Shown here: piece after piece, positions 14,456-28,172 of the stretch
Layout: each line of letters begins with the position of its first letter
Position numbering within the stretch: the stretch's first letter is position 1
Assembly (NCBI GenBank): GCA_018881555.1
Contig: JACAXG010000132.1
Location: forward strand, 1,053,710-1,117,709
DNA: 64,000 nt
Source of the DNA: Amblyornis subalaris
Taxonomy: Eukaryota > Chordata > Aves > Passeriformes > Ptilonorhynchidae
Direction of reading: 5' to 3'
Program-made: the position numbers and the translations under genes
Notes under the pieces: model-generated
What the model was told of the DNA's origin: nothing
Seen by the model: only the letters and a program-made list of their open reading frames with translations
Databases searched by the model: none

Positions 14456-17400
14456 ACTCAGAAGGAATACTGTTACATATCTATATATTTTGTCCAAAAA
14501 ATAAAACCAACCCCAAAAAAACAACAAAATATTAAAGGCCTGGATATCATCACAGAGATCTGAACCAAAAAAAAAAAACCTCTGTTTAGGGTGCAAGTGA
14601 TGTATTAGAGACTAGTAAGAGACAAAATAATAGGAATATTGTATACCTTGGAAATACAATAAAAATGCANCAAAAGAATATTTCAAGTTTGGTGTTTCCA
14701 AGTTCTTCCCATTCTGGGAAGAAATAAACATTTTTCTTAATGATGTGCGGTGTGGTGCAGCAGAAGTTGCCTCATGGTACAGGAAGTATTTTTCAAGGAA
14801 CAAACGGATCTGAAAGACCAAGGAATGAAGAGGAAAAAGCCAACGACAAGACCAAAACAAACCCTGAATAGAGCCTTAATTATACATGTTGAATAGGATG
14901 CTCTGTGGCTGCTTTTGTTTAACGTAATTTTAAAGCAAAGTCCTTTAAGCACTACAGAGAGAATGTAGATGATAAACCAGGCTGCTCATTAACTGCTGTA
15001 ATTCTAAAATATTTTGCATTTTTTGCTCAGGTCCTGGTTTAGGCCTTTTTTGTGTGTGTGTTAGTGATTAACCTCTGCAGGGGAAGTGGTAGGGGCTAAA
15101 CGGATAGTCCCAATTAAACACAACAAAAACATTTACCAGCTTAACACTATGTCTTTTCTTTCCCTTTCCTTGGGCAGTACATAGTTGATCTCTGCAGGAG
15201 ATATCCAGAAAAATCACCTGGGCATCAGCAGTTTTGATTATCAGGAAGATGAGTAGAGCTGTACCAAGGGCTTGCTTTGCTGCCTTCACAGTCAGACTGC
15301 AAGGTGCTTGACAGTGTTCTTCTGAAGGCTGAGTTAAAAGCACCACGATGGCCACATGGCTGTGAAACATCCCATTACTTGGGACAAAGCATACGATATT
15401 TTGAGGGGGAAAAAATGTTCTTTGACACTGTAGCTGAACACAGCTTCTGGCCATGGAAATGTAGCATTCTTTTCCTCTCAAAAACCCCACTCCCTTAACC
15501 CCAGCACTATTTCCTGCACAGACACATCTGATCCTGTCTGACAGCAAGGGGACATGCACAAGTAGAACTAAAATAAATCTCAAGAGCTCAACTTTTCCAG
15601 TTTTTGTCTGGTAGAGAAGATTGGGATGTAAGTTAGCTCATCAGTATGAAATTCAAATACTTCTCTGGTGTTCATCACAAACCCCCTGGAAATGAAAAGC
15701 CAAACAGACTCTTGACATTTATGTAGGTGTCTTCCTACCTAATTGCAATGAAAAGAGATATTTGTATGAATTGAATTTCTTTCTGGTTTAAATCTCTCTT
15801 GGATTCATATTTGAAGGATTTTGGGGTTAGATCTTAATATCTGAAAAAAATGAAATACTTGTGATGGTGTTTGGTTTTTACCATCTGTTCTTAAATGACA
15901 TTGTTGCCGTGTTCCTCTGATGTACTTCACCTCTGGAAGNTGATTCAAGGGCACTAGGGCAAACTCCAATCTAAGCATAGAAGTGATGTTTATGGCTATA
16001 CACAGATTAAAGCTAAATGTCNAAGTACAGAAGGAGGCATTGTAAAGGGTAAGTATTAAAAAGTAATAACAGAGAAAAAAAGTGCTTGGGGCAGGTGAAC
16101 AATTTCACTGAAATTCCCTTTGTGTAAAATTGTAGACTTTTGCCCTTTGCTNAGGGCAGGGAGAAATAAATCAGAGAATACTTGAGAGAAAAAATGCAGA
16201 GATTCCTCAATTTTACCTTAACCAGCGCATTCCTATATCTTAAATCTAGCTCAATGTTCTCTCCACTCAGTTACTAGGGAATATAGCAAGCAAGAAATTA
16301 NTTCTATGTAGAAAAAATAAATACAAATTTAGTTGTTTTATTCCAGGAAAAAAGATTTTAAGTAATATTTTGTGTGACAGTCTGAATCTGGGCAAAAAGA
16401 AACAGAAGATAGAATACTGATGAGGATTCATTTACTTTGTGGTAAGGAGAATCAAAGAAACACAAAACCAGGGAGATAAGACAGTGGTAAACAGCTCAAA
16501 AGAGAGAATGCGGACAAAGCTGCAGAGAAGCCCTCTACTAACCAAATCATAATTAGAAGGTGAAATCTTCATCCAACATAAAGAAAATTTTCAACTAATT
16601 CTTAGACTTCCTGGTTGAAGAATGCTTGGGCAGTCTGTTATTCCTCAAATATCCCAAATACCTCCCATTAGAATTCTCCCATTGAAGGGAAACTTTTCAG
16701 AAGTCCTAGACACCTTTTATCCCCATCACCAGCCATAGAGCTCTGCAATAGGAGCTACAAAAGCAGGTAAAGAGCCAAGAAAAGTGGCTGATGGCCCCAG
16801 CAGCACACTGCTCTCTGTCTCTGCTAAACACCTGCTCTCAACATGCACAACAGGGGAGTGCTGCAGTNGAGAAACTTGCCTGGCTTCAAGGAGAGAGTCT
16901 ACTCACAGCACCGGCACAGGACTTCCTTGATCATTCCAGCAAGTAACTTAATCTCCTTATCTTATTTTTCTTCATCTAGAAAAGTAGGTCAGTAATTTTA
17001 TTTTTATTTATTTTGCCTATCCTGCTTAAAAGTCCAAGCCAAGAATTCTTTCCNTCACCATACTTAACTCAAGCCACACAAAATTCAGAACATGTTTTTT
17101 CTGAACTTTCAGGCATCTTTCAGCTTTCCACTGCAGACATAAGGGCTGAGAACTCGACGGTTTTTTTAATGAAAGACAGGTCATATAGTTATAGGGCTTC
17201 TAGGGTCACCTCTTTAAAAAAGCAGCCAGCATCACATTGCCAATAATAAACCCACAACAATTTTGCAGTGTTTACAAATACATGGATTTTATCGACTTTA
17301 AAGCTTGTAGATGCTATTTTAAAGTTTTTAGAAAACCCTTCACTTCAGATTTTCAGTGATGAAAGGGTTGCTCCTCAATCTCTGCATCTCCCTCTTTCCA

Positions 17401-18654
17401 TCTCACCATCACTGTACTACAAAAACATCCTGCACAGAGATAAGCTTCAAGCGCAAAACAATGCTTTGAATCAACAGATTCTGCAGTAGAAACACATTTC
17501 TTATTGCTGTATCTACAGACCTNTTCCAAAGAGGGATGTTTTCCCTCTGACTTCTGGTGTTCAATGGAAAGCATTCAAATAGAATGAAGTCCCTTGAGAT
17601 CTTGAACACAGGATAGGANGTACATACTGTGACTGCTATGAAAACACAAACAATGGGATTAAATCCATTTACCCCGAGGCAAAGCAAAGAGGGTAATTTC
17701 AAAGTTACCAGGATGCAACAGTAAAGATAAACAGATTCTGTAAAAGTTACTGAAAAGTTCTGAAAAGGATTTGTTGGCATCAAGAAACCCCACCTTCATT
17801 TACTGGAGGGATAACGGATTTATCATGTCCTTAGAGCCATTCTTCACTACAAATCCTCCAGATGATCTGGTCAAGATGAAAGTTAAGTTGAAGACATAGG
17901 GGTAAAGGGTAAATAGTCTGATTAGCCATGTCTAGAATTAACATAACAGGATGATTTAATTTTCCTTACTGCAAATTCTATTAGAGGTCACAGCTATTTC
18001 CAGGCAAACAGATTTTATTTCAACCTGGCGAACCTCTGAATTCTTAAAGTTGTAAAGCTACACCATTAACCACCAGAGTCAGATTTAATGAGAATACGAG
18101 TCACTTTGTGGAAAGCTCTAGGCTGCTGCAGTCAGTGGAGAGAAATGGAGATTTCTAGGATGCACTGCTTTTGCTTTCAAGCTAGCAGAAATGTAAGTGA
18201 TCATGTGGAGATGCCTACCTAGCTCCATCCTCACTTCAGACAGAGGCAAGATAAACAGTTACCACCTGCTTTCTAAATGCAATTCAAACTGTATTGGGTC
18301 CCAAGTTTTGGTTTCTCCCTGACTCATCTTATGGGTAACTTTTTAATCATTGGGTTTTGCCACTGAGGTGCCTAGAACCATACTAATGTTTCCTATAATA
18401 AATGAAAAATTATGAAAACAATCTATTGTCTGACTCCTGCAGCATTTCCTTTCTGCACTTGATATATTTTTTTAAGTGTTGTGTAGTATGAGGGGTTATG
18501 ACACTGGAATCCTTCCAGGTAATAAATTGCAGATAGTTTTTGCTATGCATGAATGTAGAAAACACAACTTTATATTCTTTGTTTGAATCACGGAGCCACA
18601 ATTCCTTTTCTTAAACAAATACTCTAGTCCTGAAGTTATTTGGTTTTCAAGAGT
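14456..18654. other. Non-coding DNA with the longest open frame of the window
   Basis: No known gene or repeat family is recognised. A-rich runs at about 14495-14580 flank the CR1 copy. The longest open frame in the window, 171 codons on the minus strand at 15068-15583, lies here. Its translation begins with a hydrophobic stretch (MRFILVLLVHVPLL) but afterwards shows no domain I can name. An unrelated 73-codon frame lies opposite it. A short (TG)n run occurs at about 15050-15060. Confidence 0.5.
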
Positions 18655-18906
18655 TGGGGTTGTTCTGCCTGGAAGAGAAAGACTGAGGAGAAATTACAGG
18701 CCTTTCAGTACCTAAGGGGGCTACATCAGAGATGGAGATGGTTGCCCAGAGATGTTGTGGGTGCCTCATCCCTAGAAGTGTTCAAGGCCAGGCTGGATGG
18801 GGGTCTGAGCAACCTGGTCTGGTGGAAGGTGTCCCTGCCCATGGCAGTGGGGATTGGAACAAGATGATCTTTAAGGTCCCTTCTAATCCAAACCATTCTA
18901 TGATTT
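18655..18906 (+). mobile_element. CR1 LINE fragment, 3' end, plus strand
   Basis: This is a 5'-truncated CR1 copy of about 250 bp. Diagnostic CR1 3'-region landmarks appear in order: ttgttctgcctgg, gttcaaggccaggctggatg, gagcaacctggtctggtgg, tgtccctgcccatggcag, gatgatctttaaggtccctt and the tail ccattctatgattt. The tail has only about one and a half of the 8-bp terminal repeats normally found. Compared with the usual order of landmarks, the part before ttgcccagagatg appears shortened, suggesting an internal deletion. There is no coding capacity; short frames across it are translations of the CR1 3' region. Confidence 0.93.
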
Positions 18907-21900
18907 CTTGTGTTTCAGTGAGTAACTCCATCCAAGGTCAAGTTGGGAAAAACACCAAAACCAACACAAAACATTTTCTTACAAAAACCCTAGAACACTA
19001 AGACATTCCTAACCAATTCCAGCTTTAATGGCATCTCTTGACCTTTTGTGTCAATTGACTGGCTCCATAGTGACTTTGGCTGTGTGAAAGGTCTTTAGGA
19101 TTCAAGAAGGTCAACCAGCTCAGAATGCCCCATATGGAGAGGAAACTTAGAATAGCTCAGAGGCATTCCTGCAAAATTAATCACTGATCCTTTTGCACAT
19201 ATTCCCCACCAAAAGCATTAGTTTTAATAGCAACTTTTGGTGGGAAAGACATTTGTCCTTTTATCTCCAGAGTTAACTCATTTCAGAAATAGTAACAAAT
19301 AATAGCAATTGATGTTCACCTTAGAACTACAGCAAAGAATTTGACTTTTCTCACAAAATAGACAGGGATTCACAGTCAATGTGATCACTTGTATGAAATG
19401 AGTCACAAATTTACGAGTGAAGACAGTTTGGATAAGCAAAATAATAACCTTTGCAAGATATAGCACAATAAATTTACAACACAACTGCCCCTTTTACAGG
19501 TGAGCTGTCTCTTTTTATGATGGAGGATAGGATGCACTCAGACAAACAGTTCTGTAACTTCACGAGTTAATGTATCTTTTTTAATGGAGTGTCCTTGTAC
19601 AAAAAGAAAAAAAAAGGTAAATTTGCCTGTAATGTTGTCATTTGTAATGCTATTATTTCAGGGGGTGCAGTGCTGAGGGGAAAAAAAGCCCTCCACTACT
19701 AAATTGTTAAAAAAATTCTGTGACAACAATTATTGGGGTTCTTTTTGTTTGTTACCAATCTGTTAGTGTTGCTGACCATTTCTGCCCCTCTCCCAGCCTG
19801 CATTGTTCAGCACTAAATCTTTCCCCAGAGGAATTTGCAGAACTGAACCCGCTGTCTGCTGCTCTTGAGAGCCAAATACCAGCTCACCCATCTCTAATAC
19901 CCAAAATGCTTCATTACAGCCAGTTGTATTTGCCAAAGGAACCTTTCAAACTACATGCTTCTGAGCCTACAGGTGACTATAAACAGTAATAAAGAGCCCA
20001 GTTTTATTCTCTGATAAATCATGTCTGAAAAAAACAGTTTTAGTTCAAATGCTTACTGCTTTGACTTTTTTCTGTAGAAGTATCATACATGGATGTAAGC
20101 AAGAAAGGAATTTTGCCCCTATTTCAAGTAGAAGCNTCATTCCAAAGGGTGGTGTCAGAAGCTGAGGTTGAAGTCCAGAACCACTGTTATTCCAAACCTT
20201 GCCCATTCTTCATAAATGGTTTTAAACAAAATTAGATGTTTTCATTCCTGTATTAAAGTCTGATGTATCAAAATATTTGAGTTACCTTTTTTACCGATAC
20301 ATTAAGAAAAACTGGTCTAAAAATAATATGCCCTACAAGATTTTTGTATGAAGCATTTTCATAATTAAAATGTTCTGCTTCTTGCATTGCTAAAATGATT
20401 GGAAAATAAAATAATAAAAAAATACCCAACAATCTGCCAAGTTTTAATTACAGGATTAAAGGGCTAGAATTCTTCATTTTATTTGCTGCTANATTTAGCA
20501 AGTGGCTATCTAAGCTTCCTTTCCCAAGCTCTGTTCTGCTATGTAACACACTGTCCCATGGTTTCTTCTGAGTGTATGCCAATAGTCAGGAATGTATGGA
20601 AACCAAGAGCTATAGAAGGGTTTGTGCTGACTTTGGAAAGAAAGTATGTAAATGGTAACTCTGGANNCAAATCCCAAAATCAAAGAAGAGCNAGACTTAC
20701 AAATCTAGGGTTTTTTAGAAGACACTGAAAGAAAGACTGTCTTCAAGACACTGATTCTCTTGTTTGCACTAAGCAGAGGTCATTATCTAGTGCAGCCTTT
20801 GAAAATACAGTTTTAATTTCAGATAACCCATCACAAGCCTGCTTAAAAGTACCCTCTGCCTACNAAGAAGTGCACATAGGCTTCTTTAGGTTGTAGATTG
20901 GTATCATGATCATTCTAAAGACACAGGATTAAACCTTTTCAAGAACAGCCAGTAAACCACTGAAAGTTTTGAGAAAAAGCTTACCATTAAACAGCTAATT
21001 TCACAGTATGTTATGGAACCTCTTCATAGCACTTACCTTTGTTTGCTGAACCAGAAATAGTCGTTGCTCAGACTACTCCTCCACAACATTCTCCACTGAT
21101 CACAGCACCTAAATACAACGGCTCAACCACAACGAGATTAAATCCACTACAGGACTTTTATATTGATTCAATTCTGTGCAGCTGGTTGCAGGGAGCAGGG
21201 ATTTGATTTGGGATTAAATTCACCTGCAGGATTGGAGATGAAATTCACCTGTAACAGAAAAACAGTCTGTGTAAAATATAACAATTCCTAAGCGGCATTT
21301 TGAGTGGATCCCAACTGTTTTTTTGAACCAGGAGATAAAAGAAAGAGGAAGATAAAATTGAAAGGAGACAAATATTTGTTGCATTCACAAGCAGTTCAAA
21401 AGTGAAAAATAAATGGTTAATACAATCTGCTCAGCTAGGTTGTACAGTGATAGAAAAATCTGCAGGAGGAGATAGAGATCTCACAGTAAAACATCTGGGA
21501 CAAACCTTTGTGTTCATCAGTATAAAAGACCTACTATTCTGTAATGCTAAAAATGTAGAACAGGACCTTGTCTTTCTCATGTAATCCCATATGGACTCTG
21601 ATAACAAAGAAAGATCGGAACGGGCTCAATAGAGTGTTCTTTCCTGCCATCAAAAGAAAATGCTGGTTTGGCTTTATTTTCCACACAGCTTGGCAATGTC
21701 TATTCATATTTCAAAACTGTTGGTGATCTCTGTTCTTGTAAGTCCAAGGTATCTGACTTCTCACAGTGGTATGCATTTTNCTGGAAACCATGGGAGACCA
21801 CCATCAATCCAGGAACGTCTTGGGAAATCCACAAGTGTTCTGCAAACATTTGGTGGGTGAGTGGAAGTACTTGGCTACTCCAACATTTTAACAGGAAACA

Positions 21901-24900
21901 GATTCTCCAAACAGAAACAAGGGTTGTTGAATAAGAAGGAAGATTNCAAAGGGATGCCAGGCTGACCCATCCACTGTCAGGTCAGTGCCCATAACTGACT
22001 GNAAAGAGAAACAGCTTCATCACTCGATATTGGGCTGTACCATGACCTCAGATCATTCTCTTTAATAGATTTAGCCATGTTTGCTGGATTCTTCACAATA
22101 TTCTAGGTACAAGTCAGGAAAAAAAGCTAATGCAGAAAGAGATGTGGGAAACAGCCCTGTTGTTATATTCTGTTGGCTCTGAAGCTGTGGAATATTTCAC
22201 AGCTGTATCAAAGTCTTTATCCATCCTTGGGTTATGTTGAGTCAAGTTTATCTCCTTATTACTGAAATTCAAGAAGTTAAAGAAAATATTGAATAAGTAA
22301 ACATATGTTTTCAGTTATCCTCCTTCCTGAAAAGGAAGTTGGTCAGACGACCAAATGAGGTGAAATAAATAGAAAGTACATTTTGAACATACAGCTCTTC
22401 CTGTGAACCCTTTATGGGAAATGANATTTTTTCCATACAGAAATTGCTTACAAAGTAAAGGTCTTGTTTATAGATTGTAAATATTCGTGCAAACATAATA
22501 ACTTCAGAGTTACATTTTCAGACTTTTGATCCATTTACAACATGGGAAAAAACAGTGTGTGAAAGGTTTTGATTAATCTTAGAAACCTCTTAATTCTTGG
22601 AGCATAGAAAAACATTAGCCCTGGGTTTTTTTTTTTATATTAACTCTGTATTAAATCCCAGGAATAGCATATATTTATGACTTCTGCATAAGACAAATGC
22701 TAATATTGATTTCTAACCACACTTCTATTATTATGCATATATTACACATTAACGCTTCCACGATTCTAATTCAATACTCTGCAATCTGTAAATGCCCTCT
22801 GAATCTGCACAAATCCCATTGAAGAAAGTGCAAAAAAAAAAGAGTCTACTTATTTCACTGGGCTTTGGAACAGCATTCCCTAAAGAAATTTAGGCTTACA
22901 CGCCACCCTGTGTTAGACCTGCTCTTTTCCTGCCTCTTCTCAAATGCAGCAATTGAGCCTGAAAGATCCTATAAATCATGTAATTGAGAAACCAATGCAC
23001 ATAAAAGGAATTATAGCAAAGTCATTTTTATTTTATAATATCCTGGGCCAATGCCCAGGATGGACTGCACTCAGAGCTCCCTAGGTGATCATTATGGTTC
23101 AAGAAAGGTTTGGGAAAAATCATTCTACTACAGACTGTAAGCAAGTATTGAGTAGAGCCATTGAAGTTGTTTATGTTTCAACCACAATAGAATGTCACTA
23201 AGGGAACAGAAATTGCTACCTAAACTCATGACCAGAATTCACAATTGCCAATGGTTTCACCTCAATACAACCAGTATGTGCCTGAAAACAATGCACTGAC
23301 TTCCAGAGTTACCCAAAATGACAGTGGCTTCTTGAAGGACTATTGTAAGTGCTATTTAACTATTCACTTTTTGGATATTTTTTATTTCAGTGGAATTGCT
23401 ATGCATTCATCCTGGTAAATCTAACCTTTCAGTTGAAGCTACACACTTTTTGATAACGGCTTTTCACATTATTACTATGAGTCAAGCCCTTTCTTCATCC
23501 ATAATCAAGAATTTTTCTTTTGGATTGAACCCTGGTGTTTGATTTCACTACTAATTGACAAGTTTAAGATAAAAAGAATACACGTTTCTCTATGCCTGCT
23601 TTGTTATGGATGTGTATTTCCCAGTGAATGGATTACAAATGAATAAACCCCAGATTTTCTACATTCTCGTTATGAAATCATAAAATTCTCCTCTGCTGTT
23701 TTGCTGGGCTTTTTCCTTATAGCAGAAAAAAATGGTGCTGATGAAATTCGGGTTGCTGTTTTTGACCGAACTGACAAACTGTGTAGGAACTAACTTATTT
23801 TGGCAACTCATCTCCTGTGCTACACTGGGGAGACATAGACTAAAAAGGTTCAAAACTAATTTGATGACACGCAGAGTAATGTGTGAGCCTTGCTTTCATA
23901 AAGAGCCAGGCCAAAAACAAACTTCGTGTTCATGCGAACCTGGGTGAACTGGCTGCATCCATCATTTGGTAAAGTGATACGAAGAAGATGGCAGAATTCA
24001 TACAGTTCCTNTACCACAGTGCTCTTCCAGTGACAACTTCTACAGATTGGAACCACTCCATACGACTTAATATCCTGAAAGGAGGAACCTGTGAATGAAC
24101 TCTGTGTGTGCCTTCCTGGANTTTTGGGCAATACTGACGTGGTTTACTACTAATTGTCACCTTAGTGAAGCCTGACACAGCAGTGACACTGCTCTCTGCA
24201 CTACTGGCAGGGGAATACTGGGAGATTTCTCCAAGTCTGATGAAAGGAATANAGCTCCCTGTCTCCTGAGGGACCAGCAGCAGTGTGAGGTGAAACAGTG
24301 GTGAGTTGAGCCAGTGCACAGTGCAACTCCTGTTTGCCATTTCTGTTGTCCATTACTGAAATTTTTCCTGCTAGTGACAGGCTGGTAGAAATTTAAAAAT
24401 CCACTGTTTCCTCTAGAGAAAGATGAGGAAAGAAAACCCTACAACGAGGATAAAAACCCCCTTTAAACTTCCACCATGATGCTGGCANGTACTTCCAGCA
24501 TGTGTTTCACTGGGAATACTGATATTCCATCAATGAGAAATCAGATGCAACTGCAGAGCCCACTATACAAACNTGCCCTGTGTCTAAATAAATAATAAAA
24601 TTAATACTGTACACAGGTACAGGTCTGGACTAAGTGCTTCCCAAAATATGGGAGCATTCAGACCTGTCTCAGACATTGCCTGTGACAGCCACAAGGCTCA
24701 GAACCAGAACTCCCAGCAATGTGTTCAGGCTCCAGATTTTGCCCTATCACTAGTGTGGAAGTGTACTTTGCTGCTCTGGTTTCCCTTGTGCTTTCTTATT
24801 TTTTTCTGGTCCCTATGAAACTACTCCTGCTCATAGGAAAAGTGTGACTGGTTTTGTTTATCCTACTTGTTATATGAGAACAATCTGAAGGCTGTCATTT

Positions 24901-25140
24901 CATTATTAAATTTGAAAACAAAGCAAACACCAGATCACTACAAGACTGGATTACACAAAATTGAGCCCATTTCTGCATTACCTGTTTTAGCAAAACTTAG
25001 TATGAGTGATGGTAAGTAAACCTTCTAACATCAAATACCAAAACCATTAAATGACTAATCCTCATTGTCAACAAGATCTGCTTTCAAAGTTAAGTCTACC
25101 TTGTCTACCTTCCAAAGATTACTAGGAAATTTATGATTCA
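18907..25140. other. Non-coding DNA, no gene recognised
   Basis: No transposon family or exon is recognised. A perfect 9-bp inverted repeat with a 4-base loop lies at 23040-23061 (arms atcctgggc and gcccaggat). A run of T near 22628 and several A runs are the only simple repeats. The longest frame (136 codons, minus, 23930-24340) contains undetermined bases and has no recognisable similarity. Confidence 0.55.
23040..23061. repeat. Perfect 9-bp inverted repeat
   Basis: Arms atcctgggc and gcccaggat are exact reverse complements separated by caat, so the strand could fold into a GC-rich short hairpin in an otherwise AT-rich region. The stem is too short for a microRNA precursor on its own, and the flanks do not extend the pairing beyond a possible wobble. 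Its significance is unknown. Confidence 0.8.
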
Positions 25141-25720
25141 ACAATGAACTCTTAATTGCTTCCTCTTTATGTTGATCTGTTTTCCTGGAAATGCAATTAA
25201 TTCTCTATGCTGAGCCTTTAAGAATGAAACAAATTGTAGCCCTTGCTCACTTTGGCAATGCAATCACTTTTAATCAGTGCATAATTAGGATTTAAACAGT
25301 ATCAACCTGTCCCTGTTGCAAGAAGGTAACTGCACTTAAACTTCAATTACTCCTAAATTTAAAAATCAATTGCAAATAAAATGTCCTGCTGCTGATGCTA
25401 AAGAGATTAGAAAGACCAGAATACATTCACACAAGAAGCCAGTCATGTCAACACAATTGCAACAAGCAGCTGCCGTAATGTAGGTAATTCTGCTGTAATG
25501 CAATATTAAGGCCTTTATCTAATCAAAGGCTGTGGGCTAAGGCTGTCAAAAAATACAAGATGCCTCAAAAGGCAGAATGCTATTGTTTTATATATTGCTT
25601 TATCTTGTGCAGGATAAATGAGCTATTTTGCTGTTAAAAAAATGGGTTTTGGTGTGAATGCTTCCTATGGTGAAGTTTAAAGGGATTTTTAAATCATTCT
25701 TGTAGGATTTTCTTTCCTCT
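25141..25720. promoter_or_regulatory. Candidate conserved non-coding element
   Basis: This AT-rich stretch has no undetermined base, no repeat signature and no coding frame, but it has a texture typical of vertebrate conserved non-coding elements: many homeodomain-like cores (caattaatt at 25194-25202, taatta at 25282-25287) and a TCF/LEF-like atcaaagg at 25522-25529. The wider interval from about 24574 to 26684 also lacks undetermined bases, weakly suggesting low variation. What is seen is the motif content; conservation and enhancer activity are inference. It could equally be ordinary AT-rich DNA. Confidence 0.35.
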
Positions 25721-28124
25721 TTCTTCCTCTGTAGAATTTTTTTCACCCCTCACAATACATCTACAGTAAGATAACAGAAAAGTTGAAAACCAGACATCAT
25801 TTGGGATGACTCTAAGGGTGTGAAATAACAAGTTCTTTTTGCATATGTTTATCATAATATTTTCTGGAGGCATCAGGGACAGCACTGCAAAAACGCTCAG
25901 TGAGGAAATGGTCTTGCAAAGAGGCAGCTGGGATGGCCTTTGGGGAAACCTGGGATTGGATTCAAATTTCCTGACCTCAGTTTCAGATGCTCAGCCTTGC
26001 CAAGTGTGCAGGGAAAAGGGCTCCCAGGATGTGGCTGAAGAAGCAAAGCTGTCAGTAGGCAGTGGAGAGAAGCATGCTCCTCCTGGGACCTTCTCCAAGT
26101 GGGATTGCAGGTGCACAGAAACTCAGCACTAGGTCTGGGCTGAAAGCCAAAACTGCCACATGCAAGGACAGAAGGACCATGAGGTCTTCCTGCCTTAGGC
26201 ACCATAATACCTGAGGAAAAACTTAATGAGTTTATTCATTTTCTTGGGTAGAAACTGCCAGAAAAAAAATAAATTTCATCATGACTGGTTGGAGACTGTC
26301 TCTTTTTAAAGAATTCCTCCAAACCATCTCTCTGGGGATGTGACTTTCATGTCACCATGGTAGGAAAGAGCAAAGAATTAATGGCAGCAAAACACAGCTA
26401 AACTGGAATGTGCTGCAAGGAGTATCCAGACTCTACATTGTGGGAGCAGATACTGTTCTGCAAGCTTGGCTGTCATGCACCTGCCTGCTAAGCTACATTA
26501 ATACCTGTACAGTCTGGTTCCTATCAAAATGATTGTGGGGGAAAACCGAAAAGCACTGAGGTACCTGGCAAGAAAGCAGCCAGCTGTGTTGTTCTGATCA
26601 TTCTTTCAAGTCTAGTATTCTGGAAATCAGGCAAAGTACACACTAATGATAGCAGATATTTAATGAAAAGCATGGCAAACTCCACNTGGAGATTACCTGC
26701 TTCCTTCACTTTTCACCTCTCTCCTCTTCCTCACTTTTGCACATCCACACCTACAATTTGGGCTCTCTCTCATATACACCTTGGTGTCTGCAGTCAGTTT
26801 TTAATCCTCCTTCACTGAGACACATCTCCCACTGAAGCTTCATTACCTNTGCACTCAATTCTGTCACTGAATATCCTAAAAAGAAGCACAGTCTGACATC
26901 CTACAGTGTGTGAAAGTGAAATAAAAATGTTGTTTCCTTTTCTCCTATGTGATACAAAAGTAAAAATTCTTATCCCTCCCTGTGGCTTGGTCATTNTAAC
27001 CTGATCAAGTGCCACTCAGTTCTTCATCTGGGACAATGTGTTAGAAGCTGAAGCTCATGTAGGACAAAAAACTAAATAGAGCAGAAATNACAAATGGCCT
27101 CAAAATAATTAAGGTCAGGTTTTCCATTCCTCCTTCCACAGCCCTTGTGCAATTTCCTATCTCTTAAACCTACCAAGGACAAAAGATATAAATTTTCCTT
27201 CAAACCTAGATGGTTAAGTCCACATTTACACAACACAGTCTCAAGTCTCTGTAAAGATGTATTAATTGCATTCTGGTCCTGTGGAGAAGAGGAATCCTTG
27301 TACGTGTGCAGGGGCCTGGTGTCAGACCTAAGGGTCTGCAGAATGTGGTCAGTGACACAGCAAGAACAGAATGACCGTACATCTTTATCCACCACAAAGT
27401 GAGTGGAATTGAGCATGAAAACAGCCAGGCAAACAACATATCAAAGCTGGGGTTGCTAGAAGCCAACGTGGCTCAATGCCTGTTGTTACAGAGTCATAAG
27501 ATTAGGGCACAACAGGAAAAAAGCAGTGTTTTGTATTAGCTGAGATGGAGCTGCAGGTAGGGGAGGAGCAATAGAGGTATTTGATGACCCACCAGGCTTG
27601 TAACAGCAGAGCATAATCGTTTTTTATATTAGACACCTGATCAGTTACCACACAGCTTGCTCTGCCTGGGAGAAATGCCAGGATGACTGCTGTTTTCATG
27701 AGGATTCCCATGCGCACATAAACTCCTTTCTCTCTTCAGTTGAGTAACCATCATTACTCTTTTTGTCGTAAGACACTTTTCTGGCAAATACAATCAAATT
27801 CTCTTTTATATTTGCTGTGCTACTTGCTCATTAAAAATAATAATTCCATCACTGAATTTCAACACGCTGTCTAATCAGACAGCTCCTACTGCTAATGTTC
27901 TTCTGCAGGGCTCAAAGTCCTTTGTGTTCTCACATTATGATGGCCTTTGATCAAGCTCGAGGTTAGTACTGCTGACATGGGAACAATGGCACTGATAGGA
28001 AAATACTTTCTCCCCGAACCTCTGAAATCAGTTCTGCTACAATAGCTGTNATCTCATGCTGCCATCAGCCTCTGCAGTGCCTGAGTGTCTCCCAGTTTAA
28101 ACCAACACTCACCTCTGCCAGTAG
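25721..28124. other. Non-coding DNA, no gene recognised
   Basis: I see no exon, RNA or transposon signature. Frames of up to 114 codons (minus, 27072-27416) overlap others on both strands and have no recognisable similarity. The interval is slightly more GC-rich at 25900-26200. Confidence 0.5.
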
Positions 28125-28172
28125 GAATAGCATAGATTTCAGTTGGAAGGGACACACAAAGATAATCTGGAA
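28125..28172 (-). mobile_element. Short, diverged CR1 remnant
   Basis: On the plus strand the segment reads gaatagcatag, then tttcagttggaaggga, then cacaaagataatctgg. These are the successive landmarks of the last ~50 bases of a CR1 element inserted on the minus strand. Only the extreme 3' end is recognisable, and similarity fades beyond about 28172, so this is either a very short insertion or an old decayed one. No coding content. Confidence 0.7.

Noticed and set aside
18640..19001. Two overlapping plus-strand frames of 75 and 89 codons.
   Set aside because: They are translations of the CR1 3' end, which is not coding in these frames in a truncated copy.
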